Part shown: in pieces, positions 25,788 through 34,489 of the stretch
How the letters are laid out: the number at the start of each line of letters is the position of its first letter
Position numbering within the stretch: position 1 is the first letter of the stretch
Assembly: GCA_028285105.1 (NCBI GenBank)
Contig: JANQQE010000005.1
Coordinates: forward strand, 124,001 to 188,000
Direction: 5' to 3'
Length of the DNA stretch: 64,000 nucleotides
Origin: Alphaproteobacteria bacterium
GTDB lineage: Bacteria > Planctomycetota > Phycisphaerae > UBA1845
Translations under genes and position numbers: made by a program
Notes under the pieces: model-generated
What the model saw: the letters and a program-made list of their open reading frames with translations, nothing else
What the model was told of the DNA's origin: nothing
The model's database searches: none

Positions 25788-26843
25788 GTGAAGCCCGATT
25801 GCAAACCACTGATTTCACTCGTCGTACCGGTCTTCAACGAAGCCGCCCTGATCGAGCGCCTTCATTGCGTAGTCGCCCAGGCGATTGAACGCGTCGATGC
25901 GGACTGGGAAGTCATCTACGTTGACGATGGAAGTTGCGATGAATCATTGGCGATGCTTCGAGAAGTTCAGGCCAGCGACCCGCGCGTTGTTGTCGTTGAA
26001 CTCTCGCGCAACTGGGGGCATCAACCCGCCATCTCTGCCGGACTTTCCGTTGCGAAGGGCGATGCGGTCGTTCTCATGGATGGCGACTTACAGGATCCGC
26101 CGTCGGTCATTCCCGACCTTGTCGAAGCTTGGCAAGCAGGCGCTCGCGTCGTCGTCGCCCGTCGCCGCAGTCGCAAGGATCACGGGATTCGCGGGGTGTT
26201 GTTTCCGCTTTTCTACAAAGTGCTCGGGTTTCTTTCCGATTTTCCGATTCCACTAAATGCCGGAATCTTCGGGCTGCTCGATCGACAAGCGGCTGACGCG
26301 ATCAATCATTTGAGCGAAACCAATCGCTACCTACCGGGCATGCGGGCGTGGGTCGGGTACAAAACCAAGGTGGTGTTCTACGATCGCGCCGAGCGCGCCG
26401 GTGGTGAAACGAAGCAAAGCATGTGGCGTTTGGTCAAATACGCTCTCGACGCGATCTTTAGCTTCAGCTACAAACCGCTGCGGTTTTGCCTGGGAGCGGG
26501 ACTTGCGGTTTCAAGCTTCGCAATGATATACGGATTCGCCCTGTTTGTGCTGCGTTTGATGGGTTTGGGCATGTTCGGTATTTCAATTGTGGACGGGTAT
26601 ACCAGCACCATCGTCGCGATTCTGTTTCTGGGCGGCATTCAACTCATCAGCGTGGGGATTCTGGGCGAATACATCGGTCGCATTTATGATGAAGTCAAAC
26701 GTCGCCCCCTGTTCCTCATAGAAGACGTTCATCGGGCGGGATCGCGGTCATCAAACAGGTCCGAACCCGTCAGCGCCCTGGCCGACCTTATCAAATCGCA
26801 TAAGCCAGAATCGTCGAACGAGCCTGTCCACGCCCATTCATAA
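25788..26843 (+). CDS. GT2-family polyprenyl-phosphate glycosyltransferase (GtrB/DPM1-like)
   Basis: 351 residues. The GT-A domain opens with ISLVVPVFNEAALIERL and has YVDDGSCDESL, the DGDLQDPP metal-binding DxD-type motif at about 97 and NAGIFGLLDRQAADAI. Two C-terminal membrane helices (FCLGAGLAVSSFAMIYGFAL and STIVAILFLGGIQLISVGIL) lead to GEYIGRIYDEVKRRPLF, the ending of GtrB-type enzymes that move a sugar from a nucleotide to undecaprenyl phosphate. The start is a GTG at 25788. It probably provides the donor for the GT-C-like protein encoded upstream on the other strand. Confidence 0.9.
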   Translation: MKPDCKPLISLVVPVFNEAALIERLHCVVAQAIERVDADWEVIYVDDGSCDESLAMLREVQASDPRVVVVELSRNWGHQPAISAGLSVAKGDAVVLMDGDLQDPPSVIPDLVEAWQAGARVVVARRRSRKDHGIRGVLFPLFYKVLGFLSDFPIPLNAGIFGLLDRQAADAINHLSETNRYLPGMRAWVGYKTKVVFYDRAERAGGETKQSMWRLVKYALDAIFSFSYKPLRFCLGAGLAVSSFAMIYGFALFVLRLMGLGMFGISIVDGYTSTIVAILFLGGIQLISVGILGEYIGRIYDEVKRRPLFLIEDVHRAGSRSSNRSEPVSALADLIKSHKPESSNEPVHAHS

Positions 26844-27216
26844 CTCCAACCAACAGCGTTTAACGGATGGGTATTTTCCCCAGCCGTTGCAAGACGGTGC
26901 AATCGCGACGATTGCCAATAATTCGTCAAACTAAATCAAATCGCCAACAAATGTGATTATGGCCCGCGATGGTGTGTTGCCGAAGGTTTTGAAATTCAAC
27001 GATGCATTAATTCGTGCGAACAAATGCAGCTCAAAACAAGCGATCCACTCCATGACACCAGTCTGCGCGTTTTGGTGAAACGAGCGGTGACGGTCCCGGT
27101 AATTCTCCCCATTTGGCTAATCGTTTCGCTTTTAGAATTGTGAAACACATGGGGCAGCGGTATAGGCGAGTTTCATGTCTTCAACTTTGGAACTCCAAAA
27201 TTCGGGAGGCTTTGAA
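26844..27216. other. 373-bp intergenic region
   Basis: No gene supported. It should carry the promoter of the nuclease gene, whose ribosome site GGGAGG lies at 27204-27209. No clear dyad or terminator after the glycosyltransferase gene was found. Confidence 0.5.
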
Positions 27217-29145
27217 ATGGCAAATGCGAATCGAAAAACTTCAACGTTGTGTGAATTCCGCGTCAGTATGATTTTCGTTGCCGTATGGGCGGTCTTGTGG
27301 GCGGGTATCACGGCATCGATGGCAGGACCGCTGGCTGGTTACTATGACGGAGTGGATGCGAGAAATGCGACTGCCTTGCGCAGCACGCTTCACGACATCA
27401 TCGACGATCATACGCGTTACCCGTATACCTCGACAGCCACCGATACGTGGGACATCCTCGATGAAGCCGACGAAGATCCGGATAACAGCAGCAACGTACT
27501 CGACGTCTATAAGAACGCCAGCTATACGAAAGAGGGCGGCGGAAACAGCAACTACAACCGCGAACACTCCTGGCCGAAGTCGTACGGATTTCCCGACGAT
27601 GGCAGCACGAATTACCCGTACACCGATTGTCACCATTTGTTCATCGCCAATTCCGGATACAACTCGTCGCGCAGCAATAAACCTTATCGCGATTGCGACT
27701 CCGGATGTACTGAAAAAGTTACGGACATCAATGATGGGCGTGGCGGCGGCAGCGGTACGTATTCCGGCAACTCCAGTTGGACGGAAGGCTCCGGAGAAAC
27801 GGGCACATGGCAGACGTGGGTCGGCCGCAAGGGCGATGTCGCACGCGCGCTGTTCTACATGGACGTTCGCTACGAAGGCGACACGCACGGCGTCACCGCG
27901 GTTGACGAACCCGATTTGATTTTGACCGACAACATGACGCTTCTGGATGCCGACACGACGGAAAACAAAGACACGGCCTACATGGGCAAACTGTCTGACT
28001 TGATCGATTGGCACAACGACGATCCTGTCGATTACCTTGAAGAGGACCGAACCGATGTCATCGAGGACTATCAGGGTAATCGCAATCCGTTTATCGATCA
28101 TCCGGAGTGGGCCAACTGTATTTTTGACGGCGTGTGCGCTCAGCCATGGATCAATGAAATCCACTATGACAACACCGGTGGCGATACAGGCGAGTTTGTA
28201 GAAGTCGCGGGTTATAGCGGAACGAGCCTGTCTGGCTGGTCGTTGGTCGGGTACAACGGTGCGGACGGTGAAGAGTACGATTCGGTCAACCTATCCGGAA
28301 CGTTTACCGACGACGAAGGATGTATGTCGGCGATTGCGTTTTCGTTTTCCGGTTTACAAAATGGCCCTGATGCCATCGCGCTCGTGGATCCTAGCGACAA
28401 CGTCGTTCAGTTCCTCAGCTACGAAGGCACATTTACTGCGACAGACGGGCCCGCAGATGGGATGGAATCGGTGGACATCGGCGTAAGCGAATCGGGATCA
28501 ACGCCCGTTGGCCATTCGTTGCAACTGTCGGGTACGGGCGATATACCCAATAACTTCACCTGGAACAGTGCGGCGGCAGAGACCGACGGCGAATCGAATA
28601 CATCGCAAACGCTGAAAGGGTACTGCGGAGTAGCGATAGAATACGACGATCCGTGGATTAACGAGATTCACTACGACAACAGCGGCGCGGATACGGGCGA
28701 GTTTGTCGAAATCGCCGGACCTGCCGGTCTGAGTCTGAGCGATTGGGATATTGTCGCATACAACGGAAGCGGCGGGGCAAGCTACAAAACGACGGGTCTA
28801 AGTGGAACCATACCCGATCAGGATGAAGGTTTTGGAACGTTGGCGTTTTCGATCAGTGGACTTCAAAACGGGGGTCCGGACGGTTTGGCATTGGTAGACG
28901 ACGAAGGCACGGTGATCCAATTCCTCAGCTACGAAGGATCTTTTACGGCGACTGACGGTCCGGCTGACACCATGACTTCGACGAACATCGGCGTCAGCGA
29001 AACGGGTTCAACGCCTGCCGGTCATTCGTTGCGTTTGTCGGGAACGAATGGTTGCGATTACACCGACTTCACTTGGCAATCGCCAGCCGCCGATTCGGAT
29101 GGATCAGTCAACACGGGGCAATCGTTCTCTTCCAGTTGCCCATAG
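27217..29145 (+). CDS. secreted endonuclease I with two C-terminal lamin-tail-like domains
   Basis: 642 residues. A signal peptide (hydrophobic 16-32, cleavage after ASMA about 36) is followed by an EndA/endonuclease I domain at 37-300 with NREHSWPKS (catalytic His about 117), DCHHLF (137-142), KGDVARALFYMDVRYEG and a final RNPFIDHPEWA. Residues ~305-640 hold two tandem repeats of about 155-160 residues, each starting WINEIHYDN and containing DTGEFVE, GLQNG, QFLSYEG and GHSL. This is the lamin-tail (LTD) signature of the ExeM/NucH-type extracellular nucleases. The start is set by GGGAGG before ATG 27217. The enzyme likely degrades external DNA for nutrients or matrix turnover. Confidence 0.9.
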   Translation: MANANRKTSTLCEFRVSMIFVAVWAVLWAGITASMAGPLAGYYDGVDARNATALRSTLHDIIDDHTRYPYTSTATDTWDILDEADEDPDNSSNVLDVYKNASYTKEGGGNSNYNREHSWPKSYGFPDDGSTNYPYTDCHHLFIANSGYNSSRSNKPYRDCDSGCTEKVTDINDGRGGGSGTYSGNSSWTEGSGETGTWQTWVGRKGDVARALFYMDVRYEGDTHGVTAVDEPDLILTDNMTLLDADTTENKDTAYMGKLSDLIDWHNDDPVDYLEEDRTDVIEDYQGNRNPFIDHPEWANCIFDGVCAQPWINEIHYDNTGGDTGEFVEVAGYSGTSLSGWSLVGYNGADGEEYDSVNLSGTFTDDEGCMSAIAFSFSGLQNGPDAIALVDPSDNVVQFLSYEGTFTATDGPADGMESVDIGVSESGSTPVGHSLQLSGTGDIPNNFTWNSAAAETDGESNTSQTLKGYCGVAIEYDDPWINEIHYDNSGADTGEFVEIAGPAGLSLSDWDIVAYNGSGGASYKTTGLSGTIPDQDEGFGTLAFSISGLQNGGPDGLALVDDEGTVIQFLSYEGSFTATDGPADTMTSTNIGVSETGSTPAGHSLRLSGTNGCDYTDFTWQSPAADSDGSVNTGQSFSSSCP

Positions 29146-29155
29146 TCTGCCATAG

Positions 29156-29200
29156 CGATGCGGTGTGATCGTCCACATCGTGGACAGTTACACCGCATCG
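29156..29200. terminator. nested hairpin between convergent nuclease and kinase genes
   Basis: Outer stem CGATGCGGTGT/ACACCGCATCG (11 bp, perfect) encloses a second perfect stem GTCCAC-ATC-GTGGAC. No T-tract is present on either strand. Its place between two convergent stop codons suggests a bidirectional transcription block. Confidence 0.5.
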
Positions 29201-29227
29201 GCATGCAATTGCCTGATGCGTTGTTGG

Positions 29228-31930
29228 TTATTCAGAATTCTCTACTTCCATTTGCTTCTGCCAGAGATGGGCTTGTTCGGGATCGCCCCATGCTTCATAG
29301 AGTTTGACCAGATATCGAACGACATGACGCGAAATCGGATGCTGCGGATCAAGCGCTTCGATTGCCCGTGCGTGCGCTGATTTCAGCATCCGCTCTGCTT
29401 CGTTGAATTTTTTCTGTCCGACATACGCCCGGGCCAGGACGACTTCGAGTCGAACGGCGCGCTTGACCGCGGTTGGGTAGATCTTGAGCGAATCGGCTAA
29501 ACATCGACTGGCCAGACGTTCGGCTTCGGTAAATTCTCCGAGATCGACGTGCAATGCGCTAAGTTCGACAATGCTCTCAAGCGTATGAGCGTGTGTGTCA
29601 CCGTACAGCGACTTGCGGATCTCGTAACATTTTTCGATCAAATCGTAGGCTTCTTCAAGGCGGTCTGTTCGCCACAGGTTGCTTCCGAGGTTGGCCATCA
29701 CCGTGGCGACGGTCGGGTGTTGGGTTCCGTGATTCTTGATGAGTATGTCGAGGGCAAGCTGGATGACTGGCGCGGCTTCTTCGTATCGACCCTGGGCTCG
29801 AAGGTTTTGACCGAGGTTATTGAGGGCGCCAGCCAGGTCCGCATGATCGGGCGGCAGGAACGCTTGGTAGATATCGAGAAGTTCTCGATAGATGATGTCA
29901 GCCTGTTCTCGATCGCCCCGGCGGGAATGGAACAATGCCAGCAAGTTGAGCGACTCAGCCAGCCCCAGGCGGTTGTCTCCGAATTGTTCGCGTTGAATCG
30001 CCACCGCCTCGCTAAGCAACTCTCGTGCTTCGCTCACTTTGTTTGTTTCTGCCAACGAATATCCGAGCAGGCTCATTGTGCCACCAGTCAATGCATGACG
30101 TTCACCCAGCAGTCTTAACCGCAGTTCATAGGCTTTGCGCAATGGATCAATCGATTTCGCGTAGTCGGCTTTTTCAAGAAGTGTCCTTCCCAACAAATGC
30201 AGGGTACGCGCAATGTCGATCTCGGCAGAATGAACTTCGCGAATACCCAGTGCATCTTGAAATGTCGCTTCGGCATCGTCGTACAGACCGCGGGCGCTTT
30301 CGAGTCGTCCGATCGATTCCAACGTGGCTGCTCGCTCAATGGGATTGTTCTCCGAATCCTCGTCCAATAGCTCAAGTGCGCTGGTCAACATTTCATCGGC
30401 TTCTTCCAGGCGACTTGCTTCAAGCAACAACTCTCCTAGCTCGCGCCGCGCGACGGCAATTCGCACACGCTCTGGAGACGGTCGGTTCTCTTCAGTCGTC
30501 AACACTTCATGAAGCAACGCTTCTGCTTCGTGGTGCATGCCGAGGCTGCGGTAGGTTTGCCCAAGTGTACTCATCACCCTTGCTTGAACGACGGGAAAAT
30601 CTGCCAACGTCGAGGGCAGTCGTTTGGATGCATCGTCGATCAATTCGCGCACGGTGTAGTTCGCGCCTTTGAATTCTCGATTGGCCGGGTCCACAGACAC
30701 AAGGACATCGGTCAAGAATGAAGCCGTCGCCGTTGCTTCATCACGCGCCAAAGTCGCGGCTCGCGCATTTTCATTGGCCCGCAACAGTGCAATCGTCATT
30801 CCAATCGATCCGACGATGACCGACAATGCCAACGCGACGGTCATCACGGATGCAACTTTGTGCCGGACCACAAACTTCCGGAAGCGGTAACGCAGCGTTT
30901 GTGGGTGAGCAGAGACTGCGTTGAAAGTGAGAAACCGCTTGACGTCATCGCAAAAATGTTCAACGAGCGCGTAGCGTTTTCGTGGATCTCGATGTGTCGC
31001 TCGATCCACAATGCACCGCAAGTCATTGGGCCAACGGGATTGTTCTTGCGGACTCGAGCGGTCGCTGTTCGTCAATAGCTCCGACAGGATAACGCCAAGC
31101 GAAAAGACATCGGTTGCGGTGGTCAGTGACTCCCCGCGAATCTGCTCCGGGCTGGCATACACCGGCGTAAAGGCTCGGCTGGGCGGTGCTTTATCTGAAT
31201 TCGATTCATCTGCCACATCGGCCAACAGGCGTGACAATCCAAAATCAACGAGCTTGGGTTTCCCTCCGTCGGTGACGAGAATGTTGTTGGGCGTGAGGTC
31301 GCAATGCACGACAAGATGATGATGTGCATACCTGACGGCATCGCAAACTTCACAAAATAACGCGAGCCTTTCTTTCAGGCCCAAAGTGTTCTTGTCGCAG
31401 TAATCGTTGATGGGCATGCCCTCGACATGTTCCATCACCAAATACGAGATGCCTCCCGACGTTGTACCGCCGTCGATGAGTCGAGCCACATACGGGTGTT
31501 CAAGTTGAGCAAGGGTGCGACGTTCGGCATCAAATCGTTGCCGGACTTTGGCGCTGACAAGCCCCCAGCTAAGCAACTTGACTGCCACTCTTTGATCGAA
31601 GAGTCCGTCTGCCCGTTCACCAACCCAGACCGTTCCCGTGCCTCCAGATTCGATTTTGTGCGTCAGGCGATATGTTCCCACGAGACTACCCACTTCAATT
31701 GTGGGGGTGGGCCGATGGGATTCAAAATGCTGACACAGAGGTGCAAAGCTTGTGTCATGGGGATCATGGTGGCGCAACAGTTTGATGACTTCATCAATGG
31801 CGCCGGGGTTGTATCTTGCTGCTTCTTTTAGATAGTTGGACCGCTCGTGTCCATCGAGACTCAATGCCCGATGGAATACATCTTGAACACGCTTCAGCGA
31901 TGCGGGATCTGTTTCAGAGAATCTGCTCAT
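29228..31930 (-). CDS. membrane Ser/Thr-kinase-like protein with TPR repeats and altered catalytic loop
   Basis: 900 residues built like the kinase at 10.3 kb: a helical N-terminal domain (1-70), a kinase domain (about 85-350), one membrane helix (about 380-400) and TPR repeats to the end. The glycine loop is ESGGTGTVW, the ATP Lys is at about 118 (VAVKLL) and DFG at 229-231. The catalytic loop, however, reads HCDLTPNN instead of HRDLKPxN: Arg210 is Cys and the Lys two residues after the catalytic Asp is Thr. The Asp and Asn remain, so activity is possible but reduced or regulated differently. It lies 62 bp downstream of an ECF sigma gene in the same direction. Confidence 0.9.
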   Translation of the reverse strand: MSRFSETDPASLKRVQDVFHRALSLDGHERSNYLKEAARYNPGAIDEVIKLLRHHDPHDTSFAPLCQHFESHRPTPTIEVGSLVGTYRLTHKIESGGTGTVWVGERADGLFDQRVAVKLLSWGLVSAKVRQRFDAERRTLAQLEHPYVARLIDGGTTSGGISYLVMEHVEGMPINDYCDKNTLGLKERLALFCEVCDAVRYAHHHLVVHCDLTPNNILVTDGGKPKLVDFGLSRLLADVADESNSDKAPPSRAFTPVYASPEQIRGESLTTATDVFSLGVILSELLTNSDRSSPQEQSRWPNDLRCIVDRATHRDPRKRYALVEHFCDDVKRFLTFNAVSAHPQTLRYRFRKFVVRHKVASVMTVALALSVIVGSIGMTIALLRANENARAATLARDEATATASFLTDVLVSVDPANREFKGANYTVRELIDDASKRLPSTLADFPVVQARVMSTLGQTYRSLGMHHEAEALLHEVLTTEENRPSPERVRIAVARRELGELLLEASRLEEADEMLTSALELLDEDSENNPIERAATLESIGRLESARGLYDDAEATFQDALGIREVHSAEIDIARTLHLLGRTLLEKADYAKSIDPLRKAYELRLRLLGERHALTGGTMSLLGYSLAETNKVSEARELLSEAVAIQREQFGDNRLGLAESLNLLALFHSRRGDREQADIIYRELLDIYQAFLPPDHADLAGALNNLGQNLRAQGRYEEAAPVIQLALDILIKNHGTQHPTVATVMANLGSNLWRTDRLEEAYDLIEKCYEIRKSLYGDTHAHTLESIVELSALHVDLGEFTEAERLASRCLADSLKIYPTAVKRAVRLEVVLARAYVGQKKFNEAERMLKSAHARAIEALDPQHPISRHVVRYLVKLYEAWGDPEQAHLWQKQMEVENSE

Positions 31931-31992
31931 GGATCACTGCCTGGGTAGAGTGGGTCATGATCATGTCGGTGAAACGTTGCATGTTTATTCTG

Positions 31993-32724
31993 TCAATCGT
32001 CAAAAAGTTGACTGCGTAGCCACGATCTGGCAAAGGTCCAATCACGCTCGACCGTGCAACGGTGAACGCACAATACTTTGGCGACTTCATCGACAGTCAG
32101 TCCCGCGAAGAATCGCAATTCGATGACCCGACTCTTTCTTGGGTCAAGTTCAGCCAATCTTTCGAGCGCTTCATCCAGCGCTGGTAAAGTAAAACCGCGC
32201 TTCGCCACTTTGATAACCAGTTCATCCAATGGAAGAACAGCCGCTCCCCCGCCACGGCGCTGACTGTTGCGAGACCTGGCATAGTCGACAAGGATTCGAC
32301 GCATCGTGTTTGCAGTGGCCGCGCGAAAATGAACGGGATCCATTTCGCATATGTTGCCCTGATCGGCGAGCCGCAGGTATGCCTCGTGTACCAACTCTGT
32401 TGTTTGCAGCGTGTGCCCTTGTCGCTCTTGTCGCATCGAACGCGATGCCAGGTTTCGTAGTTCCTGATACAGCTGAGACATCAGCCGGGAAACACTGGTG
32501 GATTTCTGAGTTTCGCTTGCGGAGTTGATTGACCGTGTATTCCCGCACAATTGACCCGTGTTGGTCGTTCGTGTCGATTCCACTTCAGATTCCTCAAAAA
32601 GTCCGAATGAAATTGCGGGGATCTGATAATCATTTTCGCCATTTAGGTTGGTAGGTGCAATAGCGAATCGTGTAATAAGAAAGAGATCGGACGCCAAGAT
32701 TCGGATTTGTCGATGCTGTGTCAT
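31993..32724 (-). CDS. ECF-type sigma factor with divergent N-terminus
   Basis: The open frame encodes 243 residues. From about residue 81 it is a clear ECF sigma of the kinase-module type: MSQLYQELRNLASRSM, HTLQTTELVHEAYLRLAD, NTMRRILVDYARSRNSQRRGGG, then region 4 VIELRFFAGLTVDEVAKVL and CTVERDWTFARSWL. The first sigma-2 helix (the EVTRILVDLRHGSTEATEKL part of the 12.9-kb homologue) has no counterpart. Instead there is a Ser/Thr/Asn-rich leader of about 80 residues whose true start I cannot fix. No frameshift restoring the missing helix was found in the other frames. It pairs with the kinase downstream. Confidence 0.82.
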   Translation of the reverse strand: MTQHRQIRILASDLFLITRFAIAPTNLNGENDYQIPAISFGLFEESEVESTRTTNTGQLCGNTRSINSASETQKSTSVSRLMSQLYQELRNLASRSMRQERQGHTLQTTELVHEAYLRLADQGNICEMDPVHFRAATANTMRRILVDYARSRNSQRRGGGAAVLPLDELVIKVAKRGFTLPALDEALERLAELDPRKSRVIELRFFAGLTVDEVAKVLCVHRCTVERDWTFARSWLRSQLFDD

Positions 32725-32872
32725 TCTCTGCGGAGTCGTTGCGCGCGTTCAATCAAGACGGCGGCCCGATTGGCGAGCATCTGTTGTGTTTCAATGTGCT
32801 GGAATAGTCGTGCATCTCAATTCGGCGCGTTGCTGAGTCTGTCGGCTGCACGGCGTTACGTGGAGATCATCA

Positions 32873-33121
32873 GTGAAACATTTGACCCGTCCCAGAAATA
32901 TTATGTTCGCTACAACCGCGCTCGTTGCAGGCGTTATCGGAATTATTTCTCTAGCCCAGCCGGCTAATGCGCGCGGTCCAATCGGTGGTCCATTGTGCGG
33001 ACCGACCTATCGCTGGGAATGCAGCAAGTCGCCTGGCGGACCATCAGTTCTCTTTTTCGGTACGGTCTGCGACAAAACCGCATACGAAAACAAAACGGGA
33101 TTGACTTGCACGGCGTTCTGA
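32873..33121 (+). CDS. small secreted cysteine-containing protein
   Basis: 82 residues from GTG 32873: a signal peptide (basic start, FATTALVAGVIGIISLA, cleavage after ANA about 33) and a mature peptide of about 49 residues with four Cys (GPLCGPTYRWECSKSPGG, FGTVCDKTAYE, LTCTAF). A GGAGA sits just upstream. No family is recognised. The perfect hairpin plus T-tract 79 bp downstream makes a real transcript likely. It is divergent from the second ECF sigma gene, so a member of that regulon is an attractive guess. Confidence 0.65.
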   Translation: MKHLTRPRNIMFATTALVAGVIGIISLAQPANARGPIGGPLCGPTYRWECSKSPGGPSVLFFGTVCDKTAYENKTGLTCTAF

Positions 33122-33199
33122 GTTGCTTGGCGATTGAGTAGTTAGCCAATCAGTTTTTACGAATCGCGATCCCAAAGAATGATTAGTGAAGTCCCGGCT

Positions 33200-33232
33200 G
33201 CCGGGTACAACTTGCGTACCCGGCCGCTTTTT
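33200..33232 (+). terminator. intrinsic terminator of the small secreted-protein gene
   Basis: GCCGGGTAC and GTACCCGGC pair perfectly over a 7-nt loop, with CGC then five Ts at 33228-33232. It is oriented for the small + strand gene upstream. Confidence 0.85.
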
Positions 33233-33363
33233 GCGCATCGCGAATTTGAGATACGAATTCCGAGCCAAAAGAAAATGCATCAGTATTTGCGCGGCATGTT
33301 AATCTGTCGTTGAATATTCAAGAACGGCAGTTCGCAGCTGAGAGCAATCCCAAGCTGACGCTG

Positions 33364-34470
33364 CTATCCTGCGCCCTGACCTTCGCCGTTTTCCGTGGGT
33401 TCGACGACCAGCACATTCGAAGCGAGGTCATCGGAGAGACGTTCGCCCAGACCGGCTTCCTTGGTGCGCTTTTTCAGTAGGTCGTTTGGCTTGACTCCGC
33501 GCGGAAGTCGGGCAAGGTGGCAAATGGGTTCGCCGGGGCTGATGGCTGGGAGTGTGGTCATGCCTATGACGATTGCATTGAACGGCGCATGAAGGGTATT
33601 GCGTTCGCTTCCCAATAGCGTGGTGTTGGTGGCCAACGGTTGGTCTTTGCTGATGATGTCGCCGGGTTTGATGTGGAACTGAAGGAATCCTCCGTTTTCC
33701 GCACGTGTCCATTTCGACGTATTGACAATGACTTGAAACGAAGCGTTGTCCGGTTTGCCGTCGAGCATTTCGAGTTTTCGCAGGACGTTCTTGACGCCTA
33801 CCGTGGCGGCTTCGACGATACCCGGTTCGACTTTCCAGACTTCGCCGCCTTCCATGATAATCGTCGGGCAACCTGCGCGGCAGGCTTCGCGGCGCAATGC
33901 GCCTTTGGGCCCTTTACCGTTGATGATGACTTCAAACCCGAATGCCTCTGCCAGCATTTTGACTTTCGGGTCGGTCATATCGCCGCGCACGTTTGGATAG
34001 TTCGTGCGGCGAACAGCGGCAGTGTGCAGGTCTATGCCATAGTCGCTTCGACAGATGATTTCTTCAAAGATCGTCGCTGCCATCCTTCCGGCGAGGCTGC
34101 CGGACTTCGTACCGGGAAAGCTGCGATTGAGATCGCGCCGATCGGGCAGATAGCGCGAGTGTCGCTCGAACGACAACATGTTTAAGACGGGTACCAAAAT
34201 GACGCTACCCCGCTTCAACAGGAACGATTCATCTTGAACGAGTGTGCGAATCGCTCCCGTTCCGTTGATCTCATCGCCATGAAGGGCAGCCGTCACGAAC
34301 ACGGTTGGCCCCGGCTCGACGGCGCGCCTGATGTGAATTGGGATATTGACGGTAACGCCGGAATAGGCCTCCCCGACAGCGAGTTTGACATTGCGCGACT
34401 CACCAGGCTGGATGGTCGTGCCATTCCATTCGTCGATTGATTTTCGGATTCGTTCCATGTGATTGGTCAC
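33364..34470 (-). CDS. succinylglutamate desuccinylase/aspartoacylase-family metallohydrolase
   Basis: 368-residue zinc carboxypeptidase-like hydrolase (AstE/AspA family), which cleaves N-acyl amino acids. Zinc ligands are in HGDEINGT (His/Glu, about 66-69) and GIDLHTAA (the later His); RDLNRSFPG and IIMEGGEVWKVE carry other conserved residues. The C-terminal third is the beta-rich cap (ISKDQPLA, LHAPFNAIVIG). The start is the GTG at 34470; the ATG at 34458 is an alternative. It is 19 bp downstream of rimK, so the same operon. With a glutamate ligase next door, a substrate such as a glutamyl or acyl-glutamate tag is a fair inference. Confidence 0.88.
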   Translation of the reverse strand: MTNHMERIRKSIDEWNGTTIQPGESRNVKLAVGEAYSGVTVNIPIHIRRAVEPGPTVFVTAALHGDEINGTGAIRTLVQDESFLLKRGSVILVPVLNMLSFERHSRYLPDRRDLNRSFPGTKSGSLAGRMAATIFEEIICRSDYGIDLHTAAVRRTNYPNVRGDMTDPKVKMLAEAFGFEVIINGKGPKGALRREACRAGCPTIIMEGGEVWKVEPGIVEAATVGVKNVLRKLEMLDGKPDNASFQVIVNTSKWTRAENGGFLQFHIKPGDIISKDQPLATNTTLLGSERNTLHAPFNAIVIGMTTLPAISPGEPICHLARLPRGVKPNDLLKKRTKEAGLGERLSDDLASNVLVVEPTENGEGQGAG

Positions 34471-34489
34471 GCCCGCAACGGACGAAGAG

